From: DATHTS01 sp965219305
Lineage (GTDB): Bacteria; Acidobacteriota; Blastocatellia; Pyrinomonadales; Pyrinomonadaceae
NCBI GenBank assembly: GCA_965219305.1
Contig: OZ244725.1
Coordinates: forward strand, 4,773,233-4,837,232
Direction: 5' to 3'
DNA length: 64,000 bases
Shown one piece after another: positions 25,435 to 33,250 of this stretch. How positions within the stretch are numbered: position 1 is the first letter of the stretch; each line of letters opens with the position of its first letter. The notes under the pieces are model-generated. The model was given only the letters and a program-made list of their open reading frames with translations, had not been told where the DNA came from and did no database searches. A program made the translations under genes and the position numbers.

Positions 25435-26051
25435 TGTAATAAAGTCAAAATAAATCTGTAAGGAAACTCATCTAAAATTGGATTATTCGAATCCAAAAAC
25501 ATACGGATTGTTCTTTGTCTTGCTTTCGGTCTTCCGTGATCGTTTAATCCATACAATTCAATCGTTTTTTCGGCTCTTTGCAAATCGTAGTTTATTCTGT
25601 CCAGGTTAGGAATAATTTCTCCGGTTTTCGTATTATATTGGAAAAAATATTCAAACGAATAACTCGAAACATCGGGCTTTAAAAGTTTTCTGTCAAAATT
25701 TTCCAGCTTCGATTCCTGACATTTTGAACAGCAATAAAAAAGGTTTATCCAAACATATGCCAGACGCGGAAACTGTGATTTTGGCTTGAAATGTTCTATC
25801 GAATTTGCGCTCACAGGTTCAACAGGAAATCCGTCGCAAAAAGAACAATGAGCATTTTCCTTTTCGCCAAGCATTGAAGTCATTTCCATCAAAATCGGAA
25901 GAAGAAGCAAATTTATTCTCTGCCCTTGATGTTGAGTCCAAGAAAAAATGGCTGACGCATTTTCGTCTTTTTGTTCTTTGAATCTTTTGCCCCAATTTTT
26001 ATACTTCGTCGTCAAAAACTCCGGCGCGGGAAGTCTTTCAAGTTTTATCAT
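25431..26051 (-). CDS. ptuB: HNH nuclease, PtuB-like (Septu defence)
   Basis: A 206-residue protein of the TIGR02646/PtuB type. Two zinc-knuckle pairs (C69-x2-C72 and CCSKC at 107-111) frame the HNH core: SIEHFKPK (Glu 86, His 87) and YVWINLFYCC (Asn 103). In Septu systems PtuB is the nuclease that acts with the ATPase PtuA to stop phage infection. Its ATG overlaps the PtuA stop by 4 bases, and its own stop overlaps the carboxylase start by 4 bases. No reverse transcriptase or msDNA region is nearby, so this is a stand-alone pair and not a retron. Confidence 0.85.
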   Translation of the reverse strand: MIKLERLPAPEFLTTKYKNWGKRFKEQKDENASAIFSWTQHQGQRINLLLLPILMEMTSMLGEKENAHCSFCDGFPVEPVSANSIEHFKPKSQFPRLAYVWINLFYCCSKCQESKLENFDRKLLKPDVSSYSFEYFFQYNTKTGEIIPNLDRINYDLQRAEKTIELYGLNDHGRPKARQRTIRMFLDSNNPILDEFPYRFILTLLQ

Positions 26052-27532
26052 AGCGAGAATTCTTTTCCTTTTCGACGGCTCAACTGGCGAAGTTCTATCT
26101 GAACAATCGCGTTTAATTCATCGCTTTGCACGGCAAGTGACTTCGCCAAATTCAGCAAATCCGTTTCATTAATTTTTTTGCCGTTTCTAACGATTTTATA
26201 AAATCTGTCTAAATCTTCCTGCGTTTCACCGCCAAATTCTTCATCAACTCCGAAAATCTCGCTCAAAACGGTTTGATAACTTATTCCGTCTTCCGATTTA
26301 ACAATTTCCGCAACTTTCGCCTTGCCGTTTTCAAGTTCCAATTTATAAACCCAAGCATCATCAACTGAATTAACGACAAACGGCGAATGTGTCGAAACAA
26401 AAATCTGAGAATTTTTGAAAAGTTTCTGCACGACGGGCAAAACTTTCCTTTGCCAAGCCGGATGTAGATGCACTTCGATTTCGTCGAGAAACAAAATCAA
26501 ATTCTTTTCAGTTATCGGCAAATCATCATCCCATTTCAACAAATCAACTCTGCCGAGCAAATCTGCAATCCAACTTATCAAAGACCGCAAACCATCAGGT
26601 AAAACATCGAAATCTAAATTTATACCATTTACTCTTGTAATTAGACTTGTCGGTTCCGTTTCTAAATCAAACTCGACTTTCCAACCTGTAATTTCAGTAA
26701 TTATTTTTTCTATTGATTTAATGACATTTGCAAATTTTTTCGATTTCTCATTATTTCGCCCTTTTTCAATCGCGCTTTTGGAGATATTGTTGGCAGTTAA
26801 TTGATTTATTGAAATTTGACTTTCCTGATTGTAGTTTTTTATAAATTCAAGTGATTGAGATAAGGGATTAAATTCTTTTGGTTCTTGAATAGCTTCAATA
26901 GATTCAGATTGAATTTGTCTATAAGCAGAGAAAGCAAAGACTCCAAAATCCAAATTATTTTCAGGCATTCCTTTGATAGCAATCAAATTTCTATAATCAC
27001 TTATAGCTTTTGATGATGTATGACTCAGTATAGAATTCCAAGTTGGATTTGCATAAATTTTTACTAAATCAGATTCATTTAGAACAAGTTTTATTTGACT
27101 CTTAAAACGATCTTCATCCTTAAATACAAAATCTTCACTTCCATCATATTCAAAATACCGAAATCTTTTATTAAAAGCTGACTTAGAACTATTAAATAAA
27201 GCTAATTCATTTTTTCTTGTTCTGCTTTCAAGCGTTTTTAGTAAATTTTGCAAAGGAGCTAAAAATTTCTTTTCCTCATCATTTTTAGGATTTGCATTTT
27301 CAAATAAGATACCCCAATTTTCTATAAATTCTCTCTCAGTTTTTGCTTCTTCTTGTAAACCTCCAGAATTTTGAAAAGCACTTGCTAAAGCCATCAAAAT
27401 CGTAGTTTTTCCAGTTCCGTTTTGCCCCGTGAAAATATGAATCTCCGCTTTGCCTTCAGGACACGGCTGAAATTCAATCATTTCATCATCGAAAACGCCG
27501 ATGTTTTTCATTTGTAATTTACGAATTTTCAC
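26048..27532 (-). CDS. ptuA: AAA ATPase, PtuA-like (Septu defence)
   Basis: A 494-residue SMC/ABC-like ATPase. Walker A GQNGTGKT at 36-43; an AT-rich middle helical region (about 80-290); a LPDGLRSL signature near 300; Walker B LILFLDEIEVHLHP near 345-357; and the H-switch STHSPFVVNS near 380. This is the AAA15/OLD-like architecture of PtuA. Partner HNH gene follows with a 4-base overlap, the standard Septu order. Base composition of the central part is more AT-rich than the neighbours, in line with acquisition by transfer. Confidence 0.87.
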   Translation of the reverse strand: MKIRKLQMKNIGVFDDEMIEFQPCPEGKAEIHIFTGQNGTGKTTILMALASAFQNSGGLQEEAKTEREFIENWGILFENANPKNDEEKKFLAPLQNLLKTLESRTRKNELALFNSSKSAFNKRFRYFEYDGSEDFVFKDEDRFKSQIKLVLNESDLVKIYANPTWNSILSHTSSKAISDYRNLIAIKGMPENNLDFGVFAFSAYRQIQSESIEAIQEPKEFNPLSQSLEFIKNYNQESQISINQLTANNISKSAIEKGRNNEKSKKFANVIKSIEKIITEITGWKVEFDLETEPTSLITRVNGINLDFDVLPDGLRSLISWIADLLGRVDLLKWDDDLPITEKNLILFLDEIEVHLHPAWQRKVLPVVQKLFKNSQIFVSTHSPFVVNSVDDAWVYKLELENGKAKVAEIVKSEDGISYQTVLSEIFGVDEEFGGETQEDLDRFYKIVRNGKKINETDLLNLAKSLAVQSDELNAIVQIELRQLSRRKGKEFSL

Positions 27533-27700
27533 AATTCTTTTCTTTTGATAATAAACGCACGGGAAACTTCGACTTTCAATCGAAATAATTTATTTGATTT
27601 TCAGCGTAAAACTTATCATTTGATAAATTTACAATACCACAAGATTTTTTGACGCGCCAAAATGCTGTTAAAATTACTCAGCGATTAAACTCAATTATTT

Positions 27701-28435
27701 ATGAAATTTCTCAACCACATTTTGCGGCGATTTATAAAATTTTTGGGCGGATTGAAGATCGCACTCGGACTCGAACTGTTTGTCGGGTTGTTTCTCGCTA
27801 TTTTAACAGTTTTCCTTTTCGGTTGGCTCGCCGACGAAATGGCGGAAGGCGACACGGCGCATTTTGATGAAGCGGTGAGGAATTTTATTCATTCATTTGC
27901 CTCGCCGGTTTTGACGGAAATTATGCGGGCGGCGAGTTTTGCCGGTTCGACGCTTTTTTTGATTTTCCTTGGCGCGTTGATCGTCGGACTTTTATTGTGG
28001 CGAAAACATCGGCACGGCGCGACACTTTTTGCGATCACAACCGTCGGCGCGGGAATTTTGCTTTCGATTCTTAAACTCTTGTTTCAACGTGCGCGTCCCG
28101 AACCGTTTTTCGATACGATTTTGCCCGCGTCTTACAGTTTCCCAAGCGGTCATTCACTCGGCTCGTTTTGTTTTTATCTCGCGTTGGCGACGATTCTTTC
28201 AAACCGCGCGGGAAAATTTTGGGTCAGAATTTTGATCTGGACGTGTGCGGTTTTGCTCGTGATTTTAATCGGAATTTCGAGAATTTATCTCGGCGTTCAT
28301 TATCCGAGCGATGTCGTCGCCGGATTTGCCGCCGGATTTGTCTGGGTAATTTCGATTGTCGTCGCCGATCAGCTCGTTACGGCGCGGATGGAAAAAGTCG
28401 GAGAAAAAATGAAAAATGCACATAAACGCGAATAA
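27701..28435 (+). CDS. PAP2-family membrane phosphatase
   Basis: A 244-residue membrane protein with about six spans. All three phosphatase motifs are present: KLLFQRARP (about 125-134), YSFPSGHSL (His nucleophile helper, about 148-153) and SRIYLGVHYPSDVVAG (about 190-203). Such enzymes remove phosphate from lipid substrates, such as undecaprenyl diphosphate or phosphatidic acid, at the outer face of the membrane. The most plausible role is lipid-carrier recycling; the exact substrate is unknown. The ribosome site is weak. Confidence 0.9.
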   Translation: MKFLNHILRRFIKFLGGLKIALGLELFVGLFLAILTVFLFGWLADEMAEGDTAHFDEAVRNFIHSFASPVLTEIMRAASFAGSTLFLIFLGALIVGLLLWRKHRHGATLFAITTVGAGILLSILKLLFQRARPEPFFDTILPASYSFPSGHSLGSFCFYLALATILSNRAGKFWVRILIWTCAVLLVILIGISRIYLGVHYPSDVVAGFAAGFVWVISIVVADQLVTARMEKVGEKMKNAHKRE

Positions 28436-28493
28436 ATCTAAGAAAAAAATCTGCATTTATCGTGTTCTTTTACGATTTAAATTGCTTGAAAAT

Positions 28494-29150
28494 CTATAAA
28501 TTCTCGACCGCGATTGTTTTCCCGTTTTCAATCGTTACGCGGCGCGTTCCGAGTCTTTTAGCTTCCGCTTCATTGTGGGTTACATAAATGAACGGAATTT
28601 TGGCGCGTGTTTGTGCAAATTCGATCTCATCCAGAAGTTTTCGCCGCGTTTCGACATCAACCGCCGATAAAGGTTCGTCCAGCAAAACAATTCGCGGATC
28701 GCTCGCCAACGCCCGCGCCAATGCCGTCCGCTGTTGTTCGCCGCCGGACATTTCCGACGGAATTCTGTTTTTCAAATGTTCGATGTGAAAAAGCGATAAA
28801 ATCTCACGCGATTTTTCTATTTTATTTTCAGTTTTTACGCCGTAAGCGACGTTATCGAGCGCGGAAAGATGCGGGAAAAGCGCGTAATCCTGAAAGACAA
28901 AACCGACGCGACGTTTTTGAATCGGCAGATTTATTTTCTTTTCCGCATCGAAAAATATTTCTTTATCAAGTTTGATAGTTCCTTTGTCCGGCGCGAGAAT
29001 TCCGGCGATAATTTTCAAGGTCGTAGTTTTTCCCGCGCCCGACGCGCCGGACAAAACCGTGATTCCGTCGCCAGCGGAAAAATCCGCGTCGAGCGTGAAT
29101 TCTTCTTCGCCCTTTTTGAAAAAAGATTTTTTTATTTTAACCGTAAACAT
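28494..29150 (-). CDS. modC: molybdate ABC transporter ATP-binding protein
   Basis: ATPase of the molybdate importer, 218 residues. Walker A GASGAGKTT (about 35-43), Q-loop VFQDYALFPHL, signature MSGGEQQRTALARAL, Walker B IVLLDEPLSAVD and THNEAEA. ModC proteins usually continue for about 130 residues into a molybdate-binding TOBE domain; this one ends after the ATPase domain. Its start lies 14 bases inside the end of modB, so translation is coupled. Confidence 0.88.
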   Translation of the reverse strand: MFTVKIKKSFFKKGEEEFTLDADFSAGDGITVLSGASGAGKTTTLKIIAGILAPDKGTIKLDKEIFFDAEKKINLPIQKRRVGFVFQDYALFPHLSALDNVAYGVKTENKIEKSREILSLFHIEHLKNRIPSEMSGGEQQRTALARALASDPRIVLLDEPLSAVDVETRRKLLDEIEFAQTRAKIPFIYVTHNEAEAKRLGTRRVTIENGKTIAVENL

Positions 29151-29799
29151 ATGAACGGCTGATTTTGTTCGTCAAATAAACCGCGAGAATCGAAATTGCG
29201 GTCAAAATTAAAGCCAAAATCTGCGCTTGTTTGTCATCGCCGGACGCGACCGCTTCGTAAATTGCAAGCGGCATCGTCTGTGTTTTTCCGGGAATATTTC
29301 CGGCGATCATTAAAGTCGCGCCGAATTCGCCGAGCGCACGCGCGAAACTCAAAATTAATCCGGCGATGATCCCGCGCCGCGCGAGCGGCAAAGTTATGCG
29401 GAAAAAAGTTTCAAGTTCGCTTTTGCCGAGCGTGTAAGATGCGATTTCGTAATTCGGATTGACCGATTCGATGCTTGCCCGCGCCGCGCGAATCATCAGC
29501 GGAAGCGAAACGATGACGGCGGCAATTACCGCGCCCTGCCAAGTAAAAACGAATGTAAAGCCCGTCAGATCATAAATATAACCGCCCAAAAGTCCGCGCC
29601 GTCCGAGCAGAACTATCAAATAATAACCCGTAACGGTCGGCGGCAAAACGAGCGGCATCGTCAAAATCGCATCGAGCAGTTCTTTTCCGCGAAAATCGCG
29701 TTTTGCCAGCAGAAACGCGAACGCCAAACCGAGAATGCCGACAATTATCGTGGCAAACAAAACGACGAGAAGTGATAATTGGAGAGCCGACCAGATCAT
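29137..29799 (-). CDS. modB: molybdate ABC transporter permease
   Basis: Membrane permease of the molybdate importer, 220 residues with five or six spans. It has the family segment LTMPLVLPPTVTGYYLIVLLGRRG near residues 47-70 and the EAA loop SYTLGKSELETFFRITLPLARRGI followed by SFARALGEFGATLMIAGNIPGKTQTMPLAIY, very typical of ModB. It begins 2 bases after the modA stop and overlaps modC. Confidence 0.95.
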   Translation of the reverse strand: MIWSALQLSLLVVLFATIIVGILGLAFAFLLAKRDFRGKELLDAILTMPLVLPPTVTGYYLIVLLGRRGLLGGYIYDLTGFTFVFTWQGAVIAAVIVSLPLMIRAARASIESVNPNYEIASYTLGKSELETFFRITLPLARRGIIAGLILSFARALGEFGATLMIAGNIPGKTQTMPLAIYEAVASGDDKQAQILALILTAISILAVYLTNKISRSYVYG

Positions 29800-29801
29800 T
29801 A

Positions 29802-30599
29802 TTAATTCGCGGATTTGAAACCGTATTTTTGCAAAATATTTTGTCCGTCCGCGCTCATTACAAAATCTACAAAGGCTTTCGCATCGCTGTTTTTACTATC
29901 TTTCAAAATCGCCAACGGGTATAAAATCGGCGAATGAGTATTTTCGTCGGCAATTGCAATCGCGGTGATTTTATCTTTCGCGGTCAGCGCGTCCGTCGCG
30001 TAAACGATTCCGGCATCAACTTCCCCACGCACGACGTAATTCAAAACCTGACGCACATTTTCCGCCAGAATAAGTTTGTTTTGAACCGCATTTTGCAGAT
30101 TCATCTTCGACAAACTTTCGTCGGCATATTGTCCGGCGGGAACGGTTTTCGGATTTCCGGCGGCGATTTTCTTTATTTCGTTTTTCGTTAAATCTTCAAA
30201 CTTTTCAATCTTTAATTTTGAATCTTTCGGAACAATTAACACGAGAGTATTTTCGGCAAAATCACGGCGCGAACTCGAATCAATAAATCCGCCGTTTTCC
30301 AATTCATCCATTTGTTTCGCGCCCGCGCTCGCAAAAACGTCAACCGGCGCACCGTTTTCAATTTGCCGCTGCAAATTGCCGGACGCGCCGTAATTGAAAT
30401 TTATCTTTTTGCCGGTTTTCGTCTGAAATTCTTTTCCGATCTCGTCAAAAGCATCTTTAAGCGAAATCGCTGCGGAAACCGTTATTGTTTCGTTATTTTG
30501 AGAAGCATTATTCGGCGACGAATTTTCAGTTTTATTGCAACTGCTCAATATGAAAACCGACAAAATAAAAATTAAAAATGTTTTCACCGGAATTGCCAA
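29802..30599 (-). CDS. modA: molybdate-binding lipoprotein
   Basis: Solute-binding protein of the molybdate importer, about 265 residues. A lipoprotein signal (FILSVFILSSC) anchors it. Binding-fold landmarks: VSAAISLKDAFDEIG, NYGASGNLQRQIENGAPVDVFASA, and VVRGEVDAGIVYATDA, all typical of ModA. The start is either TTG 30599 or, more likely, GTG 30587, which gives the cleaner signal peptide. The stop of the ATP-grasp gene is only 3 bases upstream of the TTG. Order modA-modB-modC is normal. Confidence 0.92.
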   Translation of the reverse strand: MAIPVKTFLIFILSVFILSSCNKTENSSPNNASQNNETITVSAAISLKDAFDEIGKEFQTKTGKKINFNYGASGNLQRQIENGAPVDVFASAGAKQMDELENGGFIDSSSRRDFAENTLVLIVPKDSKLKIEKFEDLTKNEIKKIAAGNPKTVPAGQYADESLSKMNLQNAVQNKLILAENVRQVLNYVVRGEVDAGIVYATDALTAKDKITAIAIADENTHSPILYPLAILKDSKNSDAKAFVDFVMSADGQNILQKYGFKSAN

Positions 30600-30602
30600 A
30601 CC

Positions 30603-31958
30603 TTACTCTTTTTCCCGAATTATCAAAGTCGGAACCATTCCGCCGCCGCTCGTTACATTGGCGAGTTCGCTGGTCGAAAGCCGCGTAAACGCCGAACCGA
30701 CAATACCGTTGAACAAAAGCGGATCAAGATCAACGAGTTGTTCGATCATTTGATAATTTCCCGAATCGTCGAGCATCGGAAAAACTTCCTTTGAAGTCTG
30801 AACTCTTTCCTGCACGAGATAATCGCCGTTTGCCAGCGCGGTTTTGATCGCTTCTTCCCATTCATTTTTAGTCGTCGCCCAACCGATGTAAATTCCGTGA
30901 CCGCCGTAGTCGTCGTTCGGTTTTAAGACGAGTTTGTCGGAGTTTTCGCGCGTCCATTCGACGAGATCAATTTCTTCGCTGTTATGTTTAGTTTTTTCCT
31001 CGCGGAATTTTCGCGTCCAAGGGATATGAGCTTTGATCGCTTTTAATTCTTCGTCATCGAAAAGATGTGCGTAATTTTCGTTGGTTAAAACGGCGAATAT
31101 CGCTTTTTTGTGAACTATCTTGGCGCGAAAACTGTTGACCATACAAATAGCTCCGGCGCGGTAAGCATTAAGTAAATCCGGCGCGGAATGAATGATCGGC
31201 AGATATTCGTTGACGAGTAATCTTCGATAAACGACATCAATTTTCACGCCTTTACAAAAAAGTTTTTCGCCGTCGAATTCGAGTTCGTCGGGCGAACAGA
31301 TAATTGACGTGTAGCCTTCAAACTCGAAATAATCGCGGAAAAGTTCAAATTCCTTCTGCGTCGGCAAATCTTTCAGATCAACAATTGCGATAACGGGTTT
31401 TTCTTCCGGTTTTTCGCCGAGAAATTCTTCGTAACAAGCAAGAATAACTTCAAGCATTTTTGATCGTCCTTGAAAAGACTCAACATCATATCTTTCGCAG
31501 AATTTCTTCATCACGGGCAGATTCATAAAAATCTCCGCCGCCGAATCCGCATAAGCGATTCCCGCCGGAGATTCGCCGTTTAATTCGACAAAAGAATAAG
31601 CGTGTTCGGTCAAAAAAGAATCGAGCCGCGCTGACGGCGAAACGAATTCGTAGCCCGGATCAATTGCAACCAATTCTTTTTCAATTTTCGTGATGCCGAG
31701 TTCGTCAAGAATTTCGTCATCGCCGATTGCCGCATCTTTTACTTTTTGCAGTGAATTCCAAATCACTTCGCAGATATATTTTGCGCGATTCCAATCGGCG
31801 GCGGTAACAAAATGCGGTCGCAGATACGGCGTTAAACGTCTGTCGCCGAAAATAAGTCGTGCGCCTTCCAAACCTTCGTCGAGCGCGAGCCGCGAAGATT
31901 CCGCCAGATCGAAATCTTCAAGTAATTCGTTGTAATAAGCTACTGCTTCTTTTAACAT
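30603..31958 (-). CDS. circularly permuted ATP-grasp protein
   Basis: A 451-residue protein of the circularly permuted type 2 ATP-grasp group. Substrate-like elements at residues about 115-175 (SFVELNGESPAGIAYADS) are followed by the ATP-grasp core: KLVLKPNDDYGGHGIYIGW, DYLVQERVQ and a terminal GSAFTRLSTSELANVTSGGGMVP. Relatives are often encoded with alpha-E and transglutaminase-like proteins and may make peptide or isopeptide bonds, but those partners are absent here. Upstream of modA on the same strand with 3-base spacing; a link with molybdate uptake is not implied by function. The product is unknown. Confidence 0.85.
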   Translation of the reverse strand: MLKEAVAYYNELLEDFDLAESSRLALDEGLEGARLIFGDRRLTPYLRPHFVTAADWNRAKYICEVIWNSLQKVKDAAIGDDEILDELGITKIEKELVAIDPGYEFVSPSARLDSFLTEHAYSFVELNGESPAGIAYADSAAEIFMNLPVMKKFCERYDVESFQGRSKMLEVILACYEEFLGEKPEEKPVIAIVDLKDLPTQKEFELFRDYFEFEGYTSIICSPDELEFDGEKLFCKGVKIDVVYRRLLVNEYLPIIHSAPDLLNAYRAGAICMVNSFRAKIVHKKAIFAVLTNENYAHLFDDEELKAIKAHIPWTRKFREEKTKHNSEEIDLVEWTRENSDKLVLKPNDDYGGHGIYIGWATTKNEWEEAIKTALANGDYLVQERVQTSKEVFPMLDDSGNYQMIEQLVDLDPLLFNGIVGSAFTRLSTSELANVTSGGGMVPTLIIREKE

Positions 31959-31969
31959 AAATTTTCTAT

Positions 31970-32377
31970 TTATCTTCTACTTTTTTCGAGAATTTTCCCG
32001 TATTCCTTTTCTGTCAAAGGCATCACGCTCAGACGCGATTGTTTTATCAAAGCGATATTTTCCAAAGATTTTTCCGATTTAATCATTTCCAGAGTTACCG
32101 GATTTTCCAATTTTTCCGACGCTTTTATCTCGACAACACACCATTTTCCAGTGTCATCATTCGGATCATCAAAGGCTTCTTTAGAAACTTCCGCAATTCC
32201 GACGACCGATTTTTCCGAAACCGAATGATAAAACAAAACGCGGTCGCCAATTTTCATCTCGCGCATATTATTCCGCGCCTGATAATTTCGCACGCCGTCC
32301 CAAATAGTTTTCTTGTCTTTTACAAGATCATCGAACGAATACTTATCGGGTTCTTGTTTAACCAACCAAAAATTCAT
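31970..32377 (-). CDS. EVE (PUA-like) domain protein
   Basis: A 135-residue single EVE domain, very like the thymocyte nuclear protein 1 family. It begins MNFWLVKQEPDKYSFDDL and has WDGVRNYQARNNMREMKIGDRVLFYHS and IKQSRLSVMPLT. The domain forms a pocket able to hold a modified base, and EVE proteins are proposed readers of modified DNA or RNA. It is in a short unit with the ATP-grasp gene 11 bases downstream. Function in this cell is unknown. Confidence 0.9.
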   Translation of the reverse strand: MNFWLVKQEPDKYSFDDLVKDKKTIWDGVRNYQARNNMREMKIGDRVLFYHSVSEKSVVGIAEVSKEAFDDPNDDTGKWCVVEIKASEKLENPVTLEMIKSEKSLENIALIKQSRLSVMPLTEKEYGKILEKSRR

Positions 32378-32492
32378 AAATAATTTGCGAATCGTTTCTA
32401 AAGCGAAATTTTACAACATACTGCGTTGGATTTTTATTATAACAAGATAAAAAAGATTGGCTAGTTTTGAGTTTTCAAATATTAGAAAAATA

Positions 32493-32523
32493 AAAAAGAC
32501 GCGGATATTACCCGCGTCTTTTT
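32493..32523 (-). terminator. Rho-independent terminator
   Basis: A 12-bp stem (AAAAAGACGCGG and complement) has a 7-base loop, with A/T runs on the outer sides. It follows the stop of the FG-GAP gene at 32548 and can also stop readthrough in the other direction. Confidence 0.8.
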
Positions 32524-32547
32524 CAAAACAAAAGTATGACAACGATC

Positions 32548-33250
32548 TTACTGTAAAAACGCCGCCGGCACAGGTTTGTCCGTTCCCGCGCCGAATGATT
32601 CTCCGTAGAATCCGCCGTTTGTCGAGTTCAGGCGATACCACGCTCCGGCTGACGGGCGAAATACCGCTACGTCGGTTTTTCCGTCCCCGTCGTAATCCGC
32701 CGCCGCAGGAATATCTCCGTTTGCTCCGAACGTTAAGCCGTAGAATGAGTTCGTCGAAGAATTCACCCGATACCAGCCGCCGTCAGACGGTCTGAATACC
32801 GCCACGTCGGTCTTGCCGTCGCCGTCGTAATCGCCGAGCGTCGGAATGTCCGTTCCTAAACCGAACGCCACTCCTCTGAATGCTCCCGTCGTCGAATCCA
32901 GCGAATAAAATGCTCCGGTTGACGGTCTGAACACCGCGATGTCCGATTTGCCGTCGCCGTCGAAATCGGCAATCAGCGGTTTGTCGCCGTTTGCTCCGAA
33001 CGCCACGCCGTAAAAAGAATTGTTCGATGAATTCAGACGATACCAGCTGCCGTTTGAAGGACGAAAAACGCTGATGTCGGCTTTGCCATCGCCGTCGAAA
33101 TCAGCCGGGCGCGGCAAGTCGCCGTTCGCGCCGAAAGTTGCGCCGTAGAAAGTATTGGTCGAAGAATTGACACGATACCAGCCGCCGTCGGAAGGACGGA
33201 ACACGGAAACATCGGTTTTGCCGTCGCCGTCAAAGTCAGCCGGAGCAAGC
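32548..33250. repeat. inverted copy of the 1-707 FG-GAP segment
   Basis: Reverse-complemented, it matches 1-707 from just after the previous repeat to the stop codon, with a few scattered, mostly silent differences (for example several around 180-285). Similarity ends at the stop codon (ACAATAA against ACAGTAA). The two copies are inverted and about 31.8 kb apart. Confidence 0.9.

Noticed and set aside
26048..27532. possible retron with PtuAB as effector
   Set aside because: No reverse transcriptase or msr/msd-like region lies on either side.
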